Origin: Achromobacter xylosoxidans
Lineage (GTDB): Bacteria > Pseudomonadota > Gammaproteobacteria > Burkholderiales > Burkholderiaceae_B
Direction: 5' to 3'
NCBI RefSeq assembly: GCF_002192695.1
Contig: NZ_MTLG01000084.1
Location: 1 to 64,000 of the forward strand
Length of the DNA stretch: 64,000 nucleotides
Part shown: positions 53,819 through 61,562 of the stretch, piece by piece
Position numbering within the stretch: position 1 is the first letter of the stretch
Layout: every line of letters starts with the position of its first letter
The notes under the pieces: generated by a model
What the model was told of the DNA's origin: nothing
What the model saw: only the letters and a program-made list of their open reading frames with translations
Databases searched by the model: none
Translations under genes and position numbers: made by a program

Positions 53819-53843
53819 CTCTGCTCCCGCTCTTCCAGATTAT

Positions 53844-53856
53844 TTGGATTCTACAA
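53844..53856. promoter_or_regulatory. LysR-type half-symmetric box
   Basis: TTG-GATTCTA-CAA, which fits the T-N11-A LysR motif, 25 bases upstream of the LysR gene start in the divergent gap to ridA. Short motif, so a weak call. Confidence 0.3.
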
Positions 53857-53958
53857 ACAGTGATGGACGGACTTGCCCGTTTATCGCGGCGGCGGGGCCA
53901 CCTAAAGTGCCTACATCGTCAATGCCGGGCCGGATGCGGCCCATAGATGGAGATAGCC

Positions 53959-54363
53959 ATGACCCAACGTGATGTAGTTTTCCCCCCGGGGCGCCACGCC
54001 TTGTATGAACGCGACCGCTATTCGCCCGCGATCCGTTCCAATGGATTCCTGTTCGTCTCGGGACAGGTGGGCAGCCGCGAAGACGGCACGCCGGAGCCCG
54101 ACCTGCAGGAGCATGTGCGGCTTGCGTTCCGCAACCTGCAAGCCATCCTGGCAGCGGCCGGCAGCAGCTTCGACGACGTGGTCGACGTGACGGTGTTCAT
54201 GGTCGATCCGGCATCCAGGTTCGAGACGATCTGGCAGGTCGTGCCGGAATTCTGGGGCGTTGCGCCGTACCCGGCGCTGACCGCGGTGGGCGTGACCTGG
54301 CTCAATGGCTTCGACTTCGAGATCAAGGTGATCGCGAAACTGCCGCGGACGGCCCAGGACTGA
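53959..54363 (+). CDS. RidA/YjgF family protein without the catalytic Arg
   Basis: A 134-residue Rid protein. FVSGQVGSREDG and FRNLQAILAAAGSSFDDVVDVTVFM are the family blocks. In RidA enzymes a conserved Arg (in PAR) hydrolyses 2-aminoacrylate; here the same place reads YPALTAV, so Leu107 replaces it. It probably belongs to a Rid subgroup without iminase activity. The start at 53959 has GGAG 6 bases ahead; the ATG at 53947 is less likely. LysR is divergent and IclR is convergent. Confidence 0.9.
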   Translation: MTQRDVVFPPGRHALYERDRYSPAIRSNGFLFVSGQVGSREDGTPEPDLQEHVRLAFRNLQAILAAAGSSFDDVVDVTVFMVDPASRFETIWQVVPEFWGVAPYPALTAVGVTWLNGFDFEIKVIAKLPRTAQD

Positions 54364-54378
54364 TCCAGGCCGCCGCGC

Positions 54379-55026
54379 TCACACCACGCCGACCCGGATC
54401 ACGCCGGCTATGGTCTGCGCCGCCTGCTGCAAGGCGGGCACCATGTCGGCCTCGAGCCGGTTCCCTTCCACTTCCGGGGCGGCCACCGATATCCCCACCG
54501 ACAACAGGCGCGAACCAGCCTGCGGCACGGGCACGGCCACCGACACCTGGTTGCTGTCCGGATAATCGAACCGGGTCCACTGCCCCGGCGCCAGGCGCAA
54601 GCCGCCGGCCAGCGCGCTGGCCGGCGGCAGCACGCTGCCCACCCGCAGATTCATCACCACCAGGCGGCGGCGTTCGGCCGGCGCCATGGCGCGGCCGATG
54701 ATGATCACGCCTTCGGGGTTGGCCTCGCCCAGATTGGACGTGCCCGAATAGGCGTCGGCCAGGTTCTGCAGGATCTCCTGCACGGCGTCCGTCACCCCCA
54801 GGCTTTCCATGGCGGCGAAACCCAGTTCGAAGACCTGCGGCGTCAGACGCCAGCGGCTGTCTTCGCGCGCGGCGTAGCCCTCTTCTTCCAGCGTCTGCAG
54901 AAACCGCAGCACGGTCGCGTGCGGCAGGTCGACCGCGCGCGCCAGTTCGGCCAGCGTGGGCCGGCCGTTGCCGCGGAAGGCTCGCATGATGGATAGACAC
55001 CGTTGAATCGATCTATTATTCTTCAA
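54379..55026 (-). CDS. IclR family regulator with shortened effector domain
   Basis: A 215-residue regulator that starts with TTG at 55026 after a good AGGTGA site. The winged HTH (about 5-60) is intact: SIQRCLSIMRAFRGNGRPTL and VDLPHATVLRFLQTLEEEGYA. The effector domain goes from VGSVLPPASALAGG straight to FDYPDSNQVSVAVPVPQAG. About 40 residues of helix (usually holding the GKALLA-to-GYA part) are missing. The frame is open throughout, so it is a deletion, not a visible frameshift. It is divergent from the Bug/TauD pair. Confidence 0.88.
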   Translation of the reverse strand: MKNNRSIQRCLSIMRAFRGNGRPTLAELARAVDLPHATVLRFLQTLEEEGYAAREDSRWRLTPQVFELGFAAMESLGVTDAVQEILQNLADAYSGTSNLGEANPEGVIIIGRAMAPAERRRLVVMNLRVGSVLPPASALAGGLRLAPGQWTRFDYPDSNQVSVAVPVPQAGSRLLSVGISVAAPEVEGNRLEADMVPALQQAAQTIAGVIRVGVV

Positions 55027-55028
55027 TC

Positions 55029-55063
55029 GTTCACCTGATAAACGTATTGATCACTAGGTGAAC
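55029..55063. promoter_or_regulatory. inverted repeat between iclR and Bug/TauD operon
   Basis: GTTCACCT (55029-55036) and AGGTGAAC (55056-55063) are exact reverse complements separated by 19 bases. One arm covers the IclR gene's own ribosome-binding site. This is a plausible IclR operator for autoregulation and control of the Bug gene at 55121. Confidence 0.5.
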
Positions 55064-55120
55064 AATACACATAAACGACGCTCCCGGCAAGACCGGCGAG
55101 CCAGGGAAGGAGACAAATCC

Positions 55121-56089
55121 ATGAAACGCATCGCACTCGCCTTGGCGGCGGGTCTCGTGTTCTGTACGGGGTCCGCCGCAGCGCAAACAAGCTGGCCCGC
55201 GCAGCCGGTCAAATGGATCGTGCCCTACCCGCCGGGCGGATCGACCGACATGCTGGCCCGGCTGGTCAGCCACAAGCTCGGCGAGCGCCTGGGCCAGCCC
55301 GTCATCGTCGAAAACAAGGCTGGCGCCGGCGGCAACATAGGCACCGATTTCGCGGTCAAGCAGCCGGCCGACGGCTACACCATCGTGATGGGCAATATCG
55401 GCCCCATTTCCATCAACCCTGCCCTCTATCCGGACCTGCCCTACAAGCCGCAGCGCGACCTGGCGCCCGTCACGATGCTGATGAGCGTGCCCAATCTGCT
55501 GGTGGTCAATCCCGCGCTGCCGGTGCGCTCGGTGCAGGAGCTGATCGCCTACGCCAAAAAGTCGAAAGCGCCGCTGGACTACGCCACGCCCGGCGCGGGC
55601 ACCTCGCTGCACCTGGCGGGCGAACTGTTCGCCGCGTCGGCGGGCGTGCGCCTGACCCACGTGCCCTACCGCGGCAGCGCGCCGGGCCTGAACGACACGG
55701 TGGCGGGCCACGTGCCGATGATGTTCGACAACATGCCCTCGGCGCTGCAACTGGTGAAGGCCGGCAAGCTGCGCGCGCTGGCGATCACCAGCACGGCGCG
55801 CTCGCCGCAGCTGCCCGACGTGCCGACGATGGCCGAGGCCGGCCTGCCGGGCTACGAGATCGCCGGATGGTTCGGCGTGCTGGCGCCGGCCGCGACGCCC
55901 AAGCCCATCATCGAACGCCTGAACAAGGAATTGCTGGCGGTGCTGGCCATGCCCGACGTGCGCGAACAGATAGGCGCCATGGGCGGCATCATTTCAGCCG
56001 AAGGGCCGGCCGGCTTCGGCCGCTACATCGCGGCGGAAACCGACAAATGGGGCGCGTTGGTGAGCAAGGCGCAGATCAAGCTTCAATAG
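55121..56089 (+). CDS. Bug (TctC-like) solute receptor, IclR-linked
   Basis: A 322-residue TTT receptor with a Sec leader (KRIALALAAGLVFCTGSAAA). The mature start QPVKWIVPYPPGGSTDMLAR, VIVENKAGAGGN and the usual C-terminal tail are present. The start at 55121 follows GAAGGAGAC. A TauD/TfdA dioxygenase starts 14 bases after it, so the ligand is likely that enzyme's substrate: an aryloxyacetate-, sulfonate- or other acid-type compound. Confidence 0.94.
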   Translation: MKRIALALAAGLVFCTGSAAAQTSWPAQPVKWIVPYPPGGSTDMLARLVSHKLGERLGQPVIVENKAGAGGNIGTDFAVKQPADGYTIVMGNIGPISINPALYPDLPYKPQRDLAPVTMLMSVPNLLVVNPALPVRSVQELIAYAKKSKAPLDYATPGAGTSLHLAGELFAASAGVRLTHVPYRGSAPGLNDTVAGHVPMMFDNMPSALQLVKAGKLRALAITSTARSPQLPDVPTMAEAGLPGYEIAGWFGVLAPAATPKPIIERLNKELLAVLAMPDVREQIGAMGGIISAEGPAGFGRYIAAETDKWGALVSKAQIKLQ

Positions 56090-56103
56090 GCAAGGAGACA
56101 AGC

Positions 56104-56979
56104 ATGACCACGTATCGCCATCTGGAAACCCAGCCGATCGCCGGCGCGCTGGGCGCCGAAATCCGCGGCATCGACCTGTCGCGGCCGCTGTCGGACGATC
56201 AGTTCGACGAGGTGCGCAACGCGTTGCACGAGCATCTGGTGGTCTTCTTCCGCGACCAGCAACTGACGCCGCAACAGCACATCGATTTCAGCTCGCGCTT
56301 CGGCGAACTGCTGGAAGTGCCGTTCGTGCGGGCGCTGGAAGGACACCCCACCATCCTGCCCGTGATGAAGGGCCGCGCGGAAACCACCCGGCGCCTGTTC
56401 GGCGGCCTGTGGCACACGGACATGAGCTACGCCGAAGAGCCGCCGCTGGGCTCGGCGCTGTACGGCCGCGTCATTCCGCCCTATGGCGGCGACACCATGT
56501 GGGCCAATATGTACCGGGCCTACGACGGGCTGTCGGACCGGCTCAAGCAGATCCTGGACGGACTGGGCGCGGTGCACAGCGCGGTGCGCTCCTACGGCTC
56601 GGGCGGCGCGGTGGTGAACAACGGCGATCCGGCCCACAAGATGGACGTGCGCACCGACGACCGCGCCGCCAGCGAAGTGATCCATCCCGTGGTGCGCGTG
56701 CACCCGGCGACCGGCAAGAAGGCGCTGTACGTGAACAGCACCTACACGCTGCGCTTTGACGGCATGACCCAGGAAGAAAGCGAGCCCCTGCTGCAGTTCC
56801 TGTACCGCCACGCGGCGCGGCCGGAGTTCACCTGCCGTTTCCGCTGGGCGCCGGGTTCGCTGGCGCTGTGGGACAACCGCTGCACCCAGCACCTGGCCAT
56901 GAACGACTACGACGGTTTCGACCGCGAGATGCACCGCACCACGATCTCCGGCGACCGGCCGATCGCGGTCGCGCGCTGA
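56104..56979 (+). CDS. TauD/TfdA family Fe(II)/2-oxoglutarate dioxygenase
   Basis: A 291-residue dioxygenase. The iron triad is His104-x-Asp106 (LWHTDMSYA) and His263 (CTQHLAMNDY), and Arg278 in HRTTISGD binds 2-oxoglutarate. The N-terminal GALGAEIRGIDLSRPLS is typical. It hydroxylates the carbon next to a leaving group, as in taurine (sulfite) or 2,4-D (aryloxy) removal. Start at 56104 follows AAGGAG. Paired with the Bug receptor upstream. Confidence 0.92.
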   Translation: MTTYRHLETQPIAGALGAEIRGIDLSRPLSDDQFDEVRNALHEHLVVFFRDQQLTPQQHIDFSSRFGELLEVPFVRALEGHPTILPVMKGRAETTRRLFGGLWHTDMSYAEEPPLGSALYGRVIPPYGGDTMWANMYRAYDGLSDRLKQILDGLGAVHSAVRSYGSGGAVVNNGDPAHKMDVRTDDRAASEVIHPVVRVHPATGKKALYVNSTYTLRFDGMTQEESEPLLQFLYRHAARPEFTCRFRWAPGSLALWDNRCTQHLAMNDYDGFDREMHRTTISGDRPIAVAR

Positions 56980-57006
56980 GCGGCCGGCCCGCTCAGCGGG
57001 ATTGGT

Positions 57007-57486
57007 TCAACGCGGCGGCTTCAGCGGCAGGAGCCGCCGATAGCCCGCCGGCAGCGGCTGGGCTGCATGTTCCGCGACCGTGCGCGCCAGGCGCTGCGCC
57101 AACTCCGGCGGAAACGGCTTGGCGCGCCGGGTCTCCAGGTCCACGTGCAGCGACAGCTGCTCCATCGTGGCCGCGACGTAGCCGTCGCGGGTCTGCATCA
57201 GCTCCATCAGGCACAGCAGGCGCTTGTCGTCCGCTTCCAGCAGGCGGATGCGCAGCGCCAGCGGATCGCCCGCCAGCACCTCGCGCAGATAGGCCACGTG
57301 CACATTCATCGTGTAGATGCCGCAGCGCGTGGCTTCGGTGTAATCCAGCCCCACCCCGACCTCGCGCAGCAGCTGGAAGCCGACGCGGTCGAATATGCCC
57401 ACGTAATGGGCCGCGTTCATGTGGCCGTACTCGTCGATCCAGGCGGGATCCACGCTCAGGGTCGTGGACGGAAGGGCTGATGTCAT
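57007..57486 (-). CDS. acyl-CoA thioesterase, 4HBT/YbgC-like
   Basis: A 159-residue hotdog-fold protein. The active-site pattern DPAWIDEYGHMNAAHYVGIFDR (13-34) fits 4-hydroxybenzoyl-CoA-thioesterase-like enzymes, which hydrolyse acyl-CoA. It has VHVAYLREVLAGDPL as the second strand pair. It converges with the TauD gene. It may recycle CoA in the local pathway, but this is inference. Confidence 0.85.
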   Translation of the reverse strand: MTSALPSTTLSVDPAWIDEYGHMNAAHYVGIFDRVGFQLLREVGVGLDYTEATRCGIYTMNVHVAYLREVLAGDPLALRIRLLEADDKRLLCLMELMQTRDGYVAATMEQLSLHVDLETRRAKPFPPELAQRLARTVAEHAAQPLPAGYRRLLPLKPPR

Positions 57487-57835
57487 GGTTTCCTCGGCGG
57501 CAGGGTTGCAATCAGCCCATGACCTTAGCCGACGCCAGCAGGCGGATCAATGCCTGCGTCTTCGTGGCGGGAAGCAAGCCGAAGGCCGTATGTCCCACGC
57601 GCCGCACGCCAGCCATTGCACTAATCCCTTGCGGCAACCGGCGCAGGCCAGACGGACGAGGCCGCGGGCCGTGCCCAAGAATATGGTCCATACGTGCACC
57701 GCCACCTTGCCGATAGGCGAACGGCGTCATATCCCGCACCCTGGCGGACAGGCGTAAATAGACAAGTTCGCGTCTTGATTCTCAAGGCGACGCTGACAAC
57801 GCGCAGGGGCGCGCGCTCGAGGTCGGGGAACCAAG
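57487..57835. other. 349-base stretch without a convincing gene
   Basis: Between the thioesterase start and the membrane protein at 57836. A 75-codon minus-strand frame at 57512-57739 has no family likeness, and its codon pattern is unlike real genes here. A short plus-strand frame is equally weak. It probably holds the promoters of both flanking genes; I see no strong motif or repeat. Confidence 0.6.
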
Positions 57836-58390
57836 ATGAATATCCTGCTGGCGTTCGCGCCGTTCATCGTGTTTGTCATCATTGAAAGAACCGTCGGCGT
57901 GCTGGAAGGACTTGCGGCCGGCACCTTTGTATCCGCCGGGCTGGTGCTGCGCGACTGGCTCAGCCCCGAGCGGCGCATCAAGATCCTGGAGACCGGCACG
58001 CTGCTGCTGTTCACGGGGCTGACCCTGTATGCCCCGTTGGCTGACGGGGATTCCTGGACCATCGCCCAGGCGCGCCTGCGGGTCGACGCCGGCATCCTCA
58101 TCCTGGTGTTGCTGACCCTGGCGCTGCGCCGGCCCTTCGCGCTGGAATACGCGCGGGAAAAGGAACCCGAATACGTCTGGAAGAACCGCCGCTACGCCCG
58201 CATGAACTATGCCGTCGCCGCGGCCTGGGCGCTGGCCTTCGCGACCATGGTGGCGGCGGACGCGCTGCTGCTTTACAGGCCGCAGCTGCCGCAGGCCATC
58301 GCAATCGCCGTGACGGTGGCGGCGCTGGCCGGGGCGATGAAATTCACCGCTTGGTATCCTGACAGGGTGTCGGCTACAACACTCAGGTAA
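57836..58390 (+). CDS. integral membrane protein, septation protein A (IspZ)-like
   Basis: A 184-residue protein with four to five predicted helices. The start NILLAFAPFIVFVIIERTVGVLEGLAAGTFVSAGLVL suggests a small transporter- or YciB-like protein, and ALEYAREKEPEYVWKNRRYARMNY forms a cytosolic loop. A YciB/septation-type family is possible but not firmly recognised. Start at 57836 follows GGTCGGGGAA. Stands alone; GNAT gene follows 16 bases later. Confidence 0.65.
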   Translation: MNILLAFAPFIVFVIIERTVGVLEGLAAGTFVSAGLVLRDWLSPERRIKILETGTLLLFTGLTLYAPLADGDSWTIAQARLRVDAGILILVLLTLALRRPFALEYAREKEPEYVWKNRRYARMNYAVAAAWALAFATMVAADALLLYRPQLPQAIAIAVTVAALAGAMKFTAWYPDRVSATTLR

Positions 58391-58406
58391 GCCCTCCCGG
58401 GAGACC

Positions 58407-58862
58407 ATGATGCCCCCTCCAGGAACCGACGTGGAAATCGCGTTGGCGACCCAGGCCAGCGATGCGCTGGTCGCGGCCTTCGCGCGCCTCTTGCCGCAAT
58501 TGTCCCGGACCGCCCCGCCGCTGACGCGCGAGGCGCTGGATGAAATCATCCGCTCGCCCTGCAACCACCTGTTCATCGCCACCCTGGGCAGCGACAGGCG
58601 CATCGTCGGCACGCTGACGCTGGTGCACTTCCGCATCCCCACGGGCGTGCGGGCATGGATCGAGGACGTGGTGGTGGACGAACAGGCCCGCGGTCTGAAA
58701 GTGGGCATGGCGCTGACGCACGCGGCCATCGTCAAGAGCCGCGAACTCAAGGCCAAGACGCTGGACCTTACCTCCAACCCGAGCCGGCTGTCCGCGCACC
58801 ACCTGTATGAATCGGCGGGCTTCGTGATGCGCGATACGCGGGTGTACCGGCACCAGGGCTGA
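58407..58862 (+). CDS. GNAT family N-acetyltransferase
   Basis: A 151-residue acetyltransferase. The CoA site is VVVDEQARGLKVGMALTHAAI (about 90-110; canonical R-G-x-G-x-G/A is here ARGLKVG, a slight change), and ESAGFVMRDTRVYR is the usual C-terminal part. Probable substrate an amine; not identifiable. Two starting ATGs at 58407 and 58410; GGGAG lies just upstream. Only 16 bases follow the preceding membrane-protein gene. Confidence 0.85.
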   Translation: MMPPPGTDVEIALATQASDALVAAFARLLPQLSRTAPPLTREALDEIIRSPCNHLFIATLGSDRRIVGTLTLVHFRIPTGVRAWIEDVVVDEQARGLKVGMALTHAAIVKSRELKAKTLDLTSNPSRLSAHHLYESAGFVMRDTRVYRHQG

Positions 58863-58867
58863 ACCTG

Positions 58868-59836
58868 CTACTGGAAGTGGTAGCGCTCCCGGTAGCCCAC
58901 TGGCGACATGCCGCAGTACTTGTTGAAGATGTCGCGAAAGGCCTTGGTGTCGTTGTAGCCGACTTCATACATGACTTCGGCCACGCTCTTGCGCGAAGTT
59001 TCCAGACGCTTCTTGGCGGCTTCCACGCGCACCCGCTGCACGTACTCGACAATGCTGTTGCCGGTGGCCTGGCGAAAGCGCCGCTCCAGCGTGCGGCGCC
59101 CCATGGCATGGCGGTCCGCCAGTTCCTCGACGGTGATCTTTTCCGTGTAGCGGCCTTCGATGTAGTCCTGCACCGCGCGCACGACCTCGTCGGCGTGGGC
59201 TTTCTGTCCCACGAACACAGAGAACGGCAACTGGCTCTGCCGGCTCCAGTCCAGCTGGAAGTACTTGGCGCACCAGATGGCGGTGTCGCGGTCGGTGTAT
59301 TTTTCGATCAGGTGCAGCACCAGGTGCGCGGCGGAGAACGCGCCGCCGCTGGTGTAGATGCCGTTGTCCGCCATGACGACGCGGTCGCTGACCCATTGCA
59401 CGCTGGGAAACAGGCTGGCGTAGAGGTTCTGCGCCACCCAGTGGACCACCGCCTGCTGGCCGTCCAGGACGCCGCCCGCCGCCAGCAACGCGGCGCCCAT
59501 GCACAGGCTGGCGACCTCGCCGCCCTCGCGGTGATGGCGCGACAGCCATTCGATCAGTTCGCGGTTGGACAGCACCGCGTCGGACACCGAGCCCAGCAGC
59601 GGCGGCGCGATGCAGATGTCGATGTCGTGGGCATCGGCCAGGACCATGTCGGCCTGCACCGTGATGCGGCCCTGGTCCAGCCGGACTTCGCGGGTCAGGG
59701 CCAGGGTGCGTACCGTGAACCTGGGTTCGCGCCCGTGCGCAATCAGGTATTCATTGGCGACCAGGAAGCCATGCCGCGCGGTTTCCAGCGAGGCGATGTT
59801 CGCCCCCAGGGGCAGTAGGAAGGCGACGTTTTTCAT
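58868..59836 (-). CDS. GlxA-type regulator (DJ-1/PfpI sensor fused to AraC HTH)
   Basis: A 322-residue fusion. The N-terminal DJ-1-like domain keeps Cys112 in VASLCMGAALLAAGGVL, and the C-terminal AraC HTH (about 225-320) includes EKITVEELADRHAMGRRTLERRFRQATGNS and VGYNDTKAFRDIFNKYCG. Such GlxA-like proteins regulate amino-acid or amine catabolism. The start KNVAFLLPLG at 59836 fits the family. Divergent from the DUF1428 gene; TGTCGCAATC repeats in the gap are its probable site. Confidence 0.92.
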   Translation of the reverse strand: MKNVAFLLPLGANIASLETARHGFLVANEYLIAHGREPRFTVRTLALTREVRLDQGRITVQADMVLADAHDIDICIAPPLLGSVSDAVLSNRELIEWLSRHHREGGEVASLCMGAALLAAGGVLDGQQAVVHWVAQNLYASLFPSVQWVSDRVVMADNGIYTSGGAFSAAHLVLHLIEKYTDRDTAIWCAKYFQLDWSRQSQLPFSVFVGQKAHADEVVRAVQDYIEGRYTEKITVEELADRHAMGRRTLERRFRQATGNSIVEYVQRVRVEAAKKRLETSRKSVAEVMYEVGYNDTKAFRDIFNKYCGMSPVGYRERYHFQ

Positions 59837-59860
59837 CCTGCAAAGCATACGCCTGCCAGC

Positions 59861-59892
59861 TGTCGCAATCCACCCTCAAGATTGTCGCAATC
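59861..59892. promoter_or_regulatory. tandem TGTCGCAATC repeats, probable GlxA-type site
   Basis: TGTCGCAATC at 59861-59870 and 59883-59892, two identical 10-base copies 22 bp apart, in the gap between the divergent GlxA-type and DUF1428 genes. Perfect copies at two-turn spacing are strong evidence for an AraC-type dimer site. Confidence 0.65.
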
Positions 59893-60019
59893 GCCTATCT
59901 GAAATCGCCGCCGATCCCGATACAGTGACACTTACCGGAATGAGATCCGGGGTAGCGCCAGGGGCGGCTTGCGGGGCGTCCTGGCGCGGAACAGAACAAC
60001 GTGGATCAAGGAGTTACTG

Positions 60020-60376
60020 ATGGAAAAGTATGTAGACGGCTTCCTTCTGCCCGTGCCCAAGGCCAACCTCGAAGCCTACCGGAAGATGGCGCAGCAGGCG
60101 CAGACAGTCTGGCTGGAGCACGGCGCGCTGGATTACCGCGAATGCGTGGCGGAAGAAATCGACAAGGAAGGCGCCGGCTCGTTCAGCGCCGCCGCGGGCG
60201 CGCGCGAGGGGGAAACAGTGGTGTTCGCCTGGATCACCTACGCCAGCAAGGCGGATCGCGACCGGATCAACGCCAAGGTCATGGCGGACCCGCGCCTGGC
60301 CGAGAACTGCTGCGAAGGCGTATTCGATTTCAAGCGCATGTGCTGGGGCGGCTTCACCACTCTGGTAGGCAACTGA
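60020..60376 (+). CDS. DUF1428 family protein
   Basis: A 118-residue protein of the YbaA-like DUF1428 family. YVDGFLLPVPKANLEAYRKMAQQA (4-27) and HGALDYRECVAEE are the family blocks, with CWGGFTTLV at the end. It has a dimeric ferredoxin-like fold and no known function. The start at 60020 follows AAGGAG. The VOC gene starts 52 bases later, so they may share a transcript controlled by the GlxA-type regulator. Confidence 0.9.
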   Translation: MEKYVDGFLLPVPKANLEAYRKMAQQAQTVWLEHGALDYRECVAEEIDKEGAGSFSAAAGAREGETVVFAWITYASKADRDRINAKVMADPRLAENCCEGVFDFKRMCWGGFTTLVGN

Positions 60377-60428
60377 GGCGGCGGGATCCGTTCCCGCCCG
60401 TTCAAACGGAACAATCTGGAGATACCTC

Positions 60429-60932
60429 ATGGCAAATCCTGCAAGCAAACCCATCCCCGAAGGCATGCACACGCTCACCCCGCACATCGTGTGCGAAGGC
60501 GCGGCGCAGGCCATCGACTTCTACAAGAAAGCCTTCAACGCCGAGGAGCTGGCCCGGCTGCCCGGCCCCAACGGCAAGATCATGCATGCCGCCATACGCA
60601 TCGGCGATTCGGTCATGATGCTGATGGACGACTTCCCCGAATGGGGCAGCCTGGGCCCGAAGGCGCTCAAGGGCACCCCCGTCACCCTGCACCTGTACGT
60701 GGCCGACGTGGACGCCGCCATGAAACAGGCGGTGGCGGCCGGGGCCCAGGTGACCATGCCCGTGGCGGACATGTTCTGGGGCGACCGCTACGGCCAGGTG
60801 GTCGACCCTTGCGGGCACCGCTGGTCCATCGCCACGCACAAGTTCGACCTGACGCCGCAGGAAGTGCAGGAGAACATGGCGAAGATGGGCCCGATGGAAG
60901 GCTGCGGCGACCCCTCAAAGAAACAGGGTTAA
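60429..60932 (+). CDS. VOC family protein (PhnB/glyoxalase-like)
   Basis: A 167-residue vicinal-oxygen-chelate protein. HTLTPHIVCEGAAQAIDFYKKAFNAEELARLPGPNGKIMHA (15-54) and GDRYGQVVDPCGHRWSIATH near 118-137 match the PhnB/YdcR-like group. Many in this group are of unknown function or antibiotic-resistance-like. It ends four bases inside the convergent DUF1993 gene. Confidence 0.88.
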   Translation: MANPASKPIPEGMHTLTPHIVCEGAAQAIDFYKKAFNAEELARLPGPNGKIMHAAIRIGDSVMMLMDDFPEWGSLGPKALKGTPVTLHLYVADVDAAMKQAVAAGAQVTMPVADMFWGDRYGQVVDPCGHRWSIATHKFDLTPQEVQENMAKMGPMEGCGDPSKKQG

Positions 60933-61450
60933 GCGGCCTGCTGCGAATACGGCCCCAGGAAATCCAGCTTGCCGACCTTCACCCCCGCGTGGCGCAGGAT
61001 GGCGTAGGCGGTCGTGACGTGGAAGTAGAAGTTCGGCAGCGCGAACGTCAGCAGGTAGTCGTCGCCGCGGAACTCCTGCTTGAAGTCGCCGAACGCCAGC
61101 GACACCTTGCGGCCTTCGGCGCCGTCCAGCCGGTCCGCCGGCACGTCCTGCAGATACGCGAGGGTGGCGGCGATGCGCTGCTGCAATTGCTCGAAGGTGG
61201 TTTCCTCATCCGGAAACTTGGGCGCTTCCACCCGCGACAGGCGCTGCACCGCGAACTTGGACGCGTCGCTGGCGCGCTGGATCTGGCCGCTCAGCGGATA
61301 CATGTCCGGCGCCAACCGGGCATTGATGAGTTCGGCCGGATCCATGCCGGCGGCGGCGGCGTGGTCGGCGCCCTTTTGCAGCAACGCGGCCAGCACGTTC
61401 AGGCCGCGGACGAAGGCAGGCACGCTGGCCTGGTACATGGAAAGTGACAT
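60929..61450 (-). CDS. DUF1993 family protein
   Basis: A 173-residue protein. The start SLSMYQASVPAFVRGLNVLAALLQKGADHA and LAPDMYPLSGQIQRASDASKF are the DUF1993 family signature, which is a DinB-like helical bundle. Function unknown. It overlaps the VOC gene end by 4 bases. Confidence 0.88.
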   Translation of the reverse strand: MSLSMYQASVPAFVRGLNVLAALLQKGADHAAAAGMDPAELINARLAPDMYPLSGQIQRASDASKFAVQRLSRVEAPKFPDEETTFEQLQQRIAATLAYLQDVPADRLDGAEGRKVSLAFGDFKQEFRGDDYLLTFALPNFYFHVTTAYAILRHAGVKVGKLDFLGPYSQQAA

Positions 61451-61562
61451 GGCGGGGACTCCGGTCAGGGACGAGACGGCAGGCGCGGGACGCGCCGGCG
61501 CGCCGGGAATACGCTGATCTTACTGCCGGGGCCGGGACGAGGACGGGGGCTGCCCGCCGGGC

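Noticed and set aside
57512-57739. 75-codon minus-strand frame upstream of the thioesterase
   Set aside because: No family likeness, no clear ribosome site and unusual composition.
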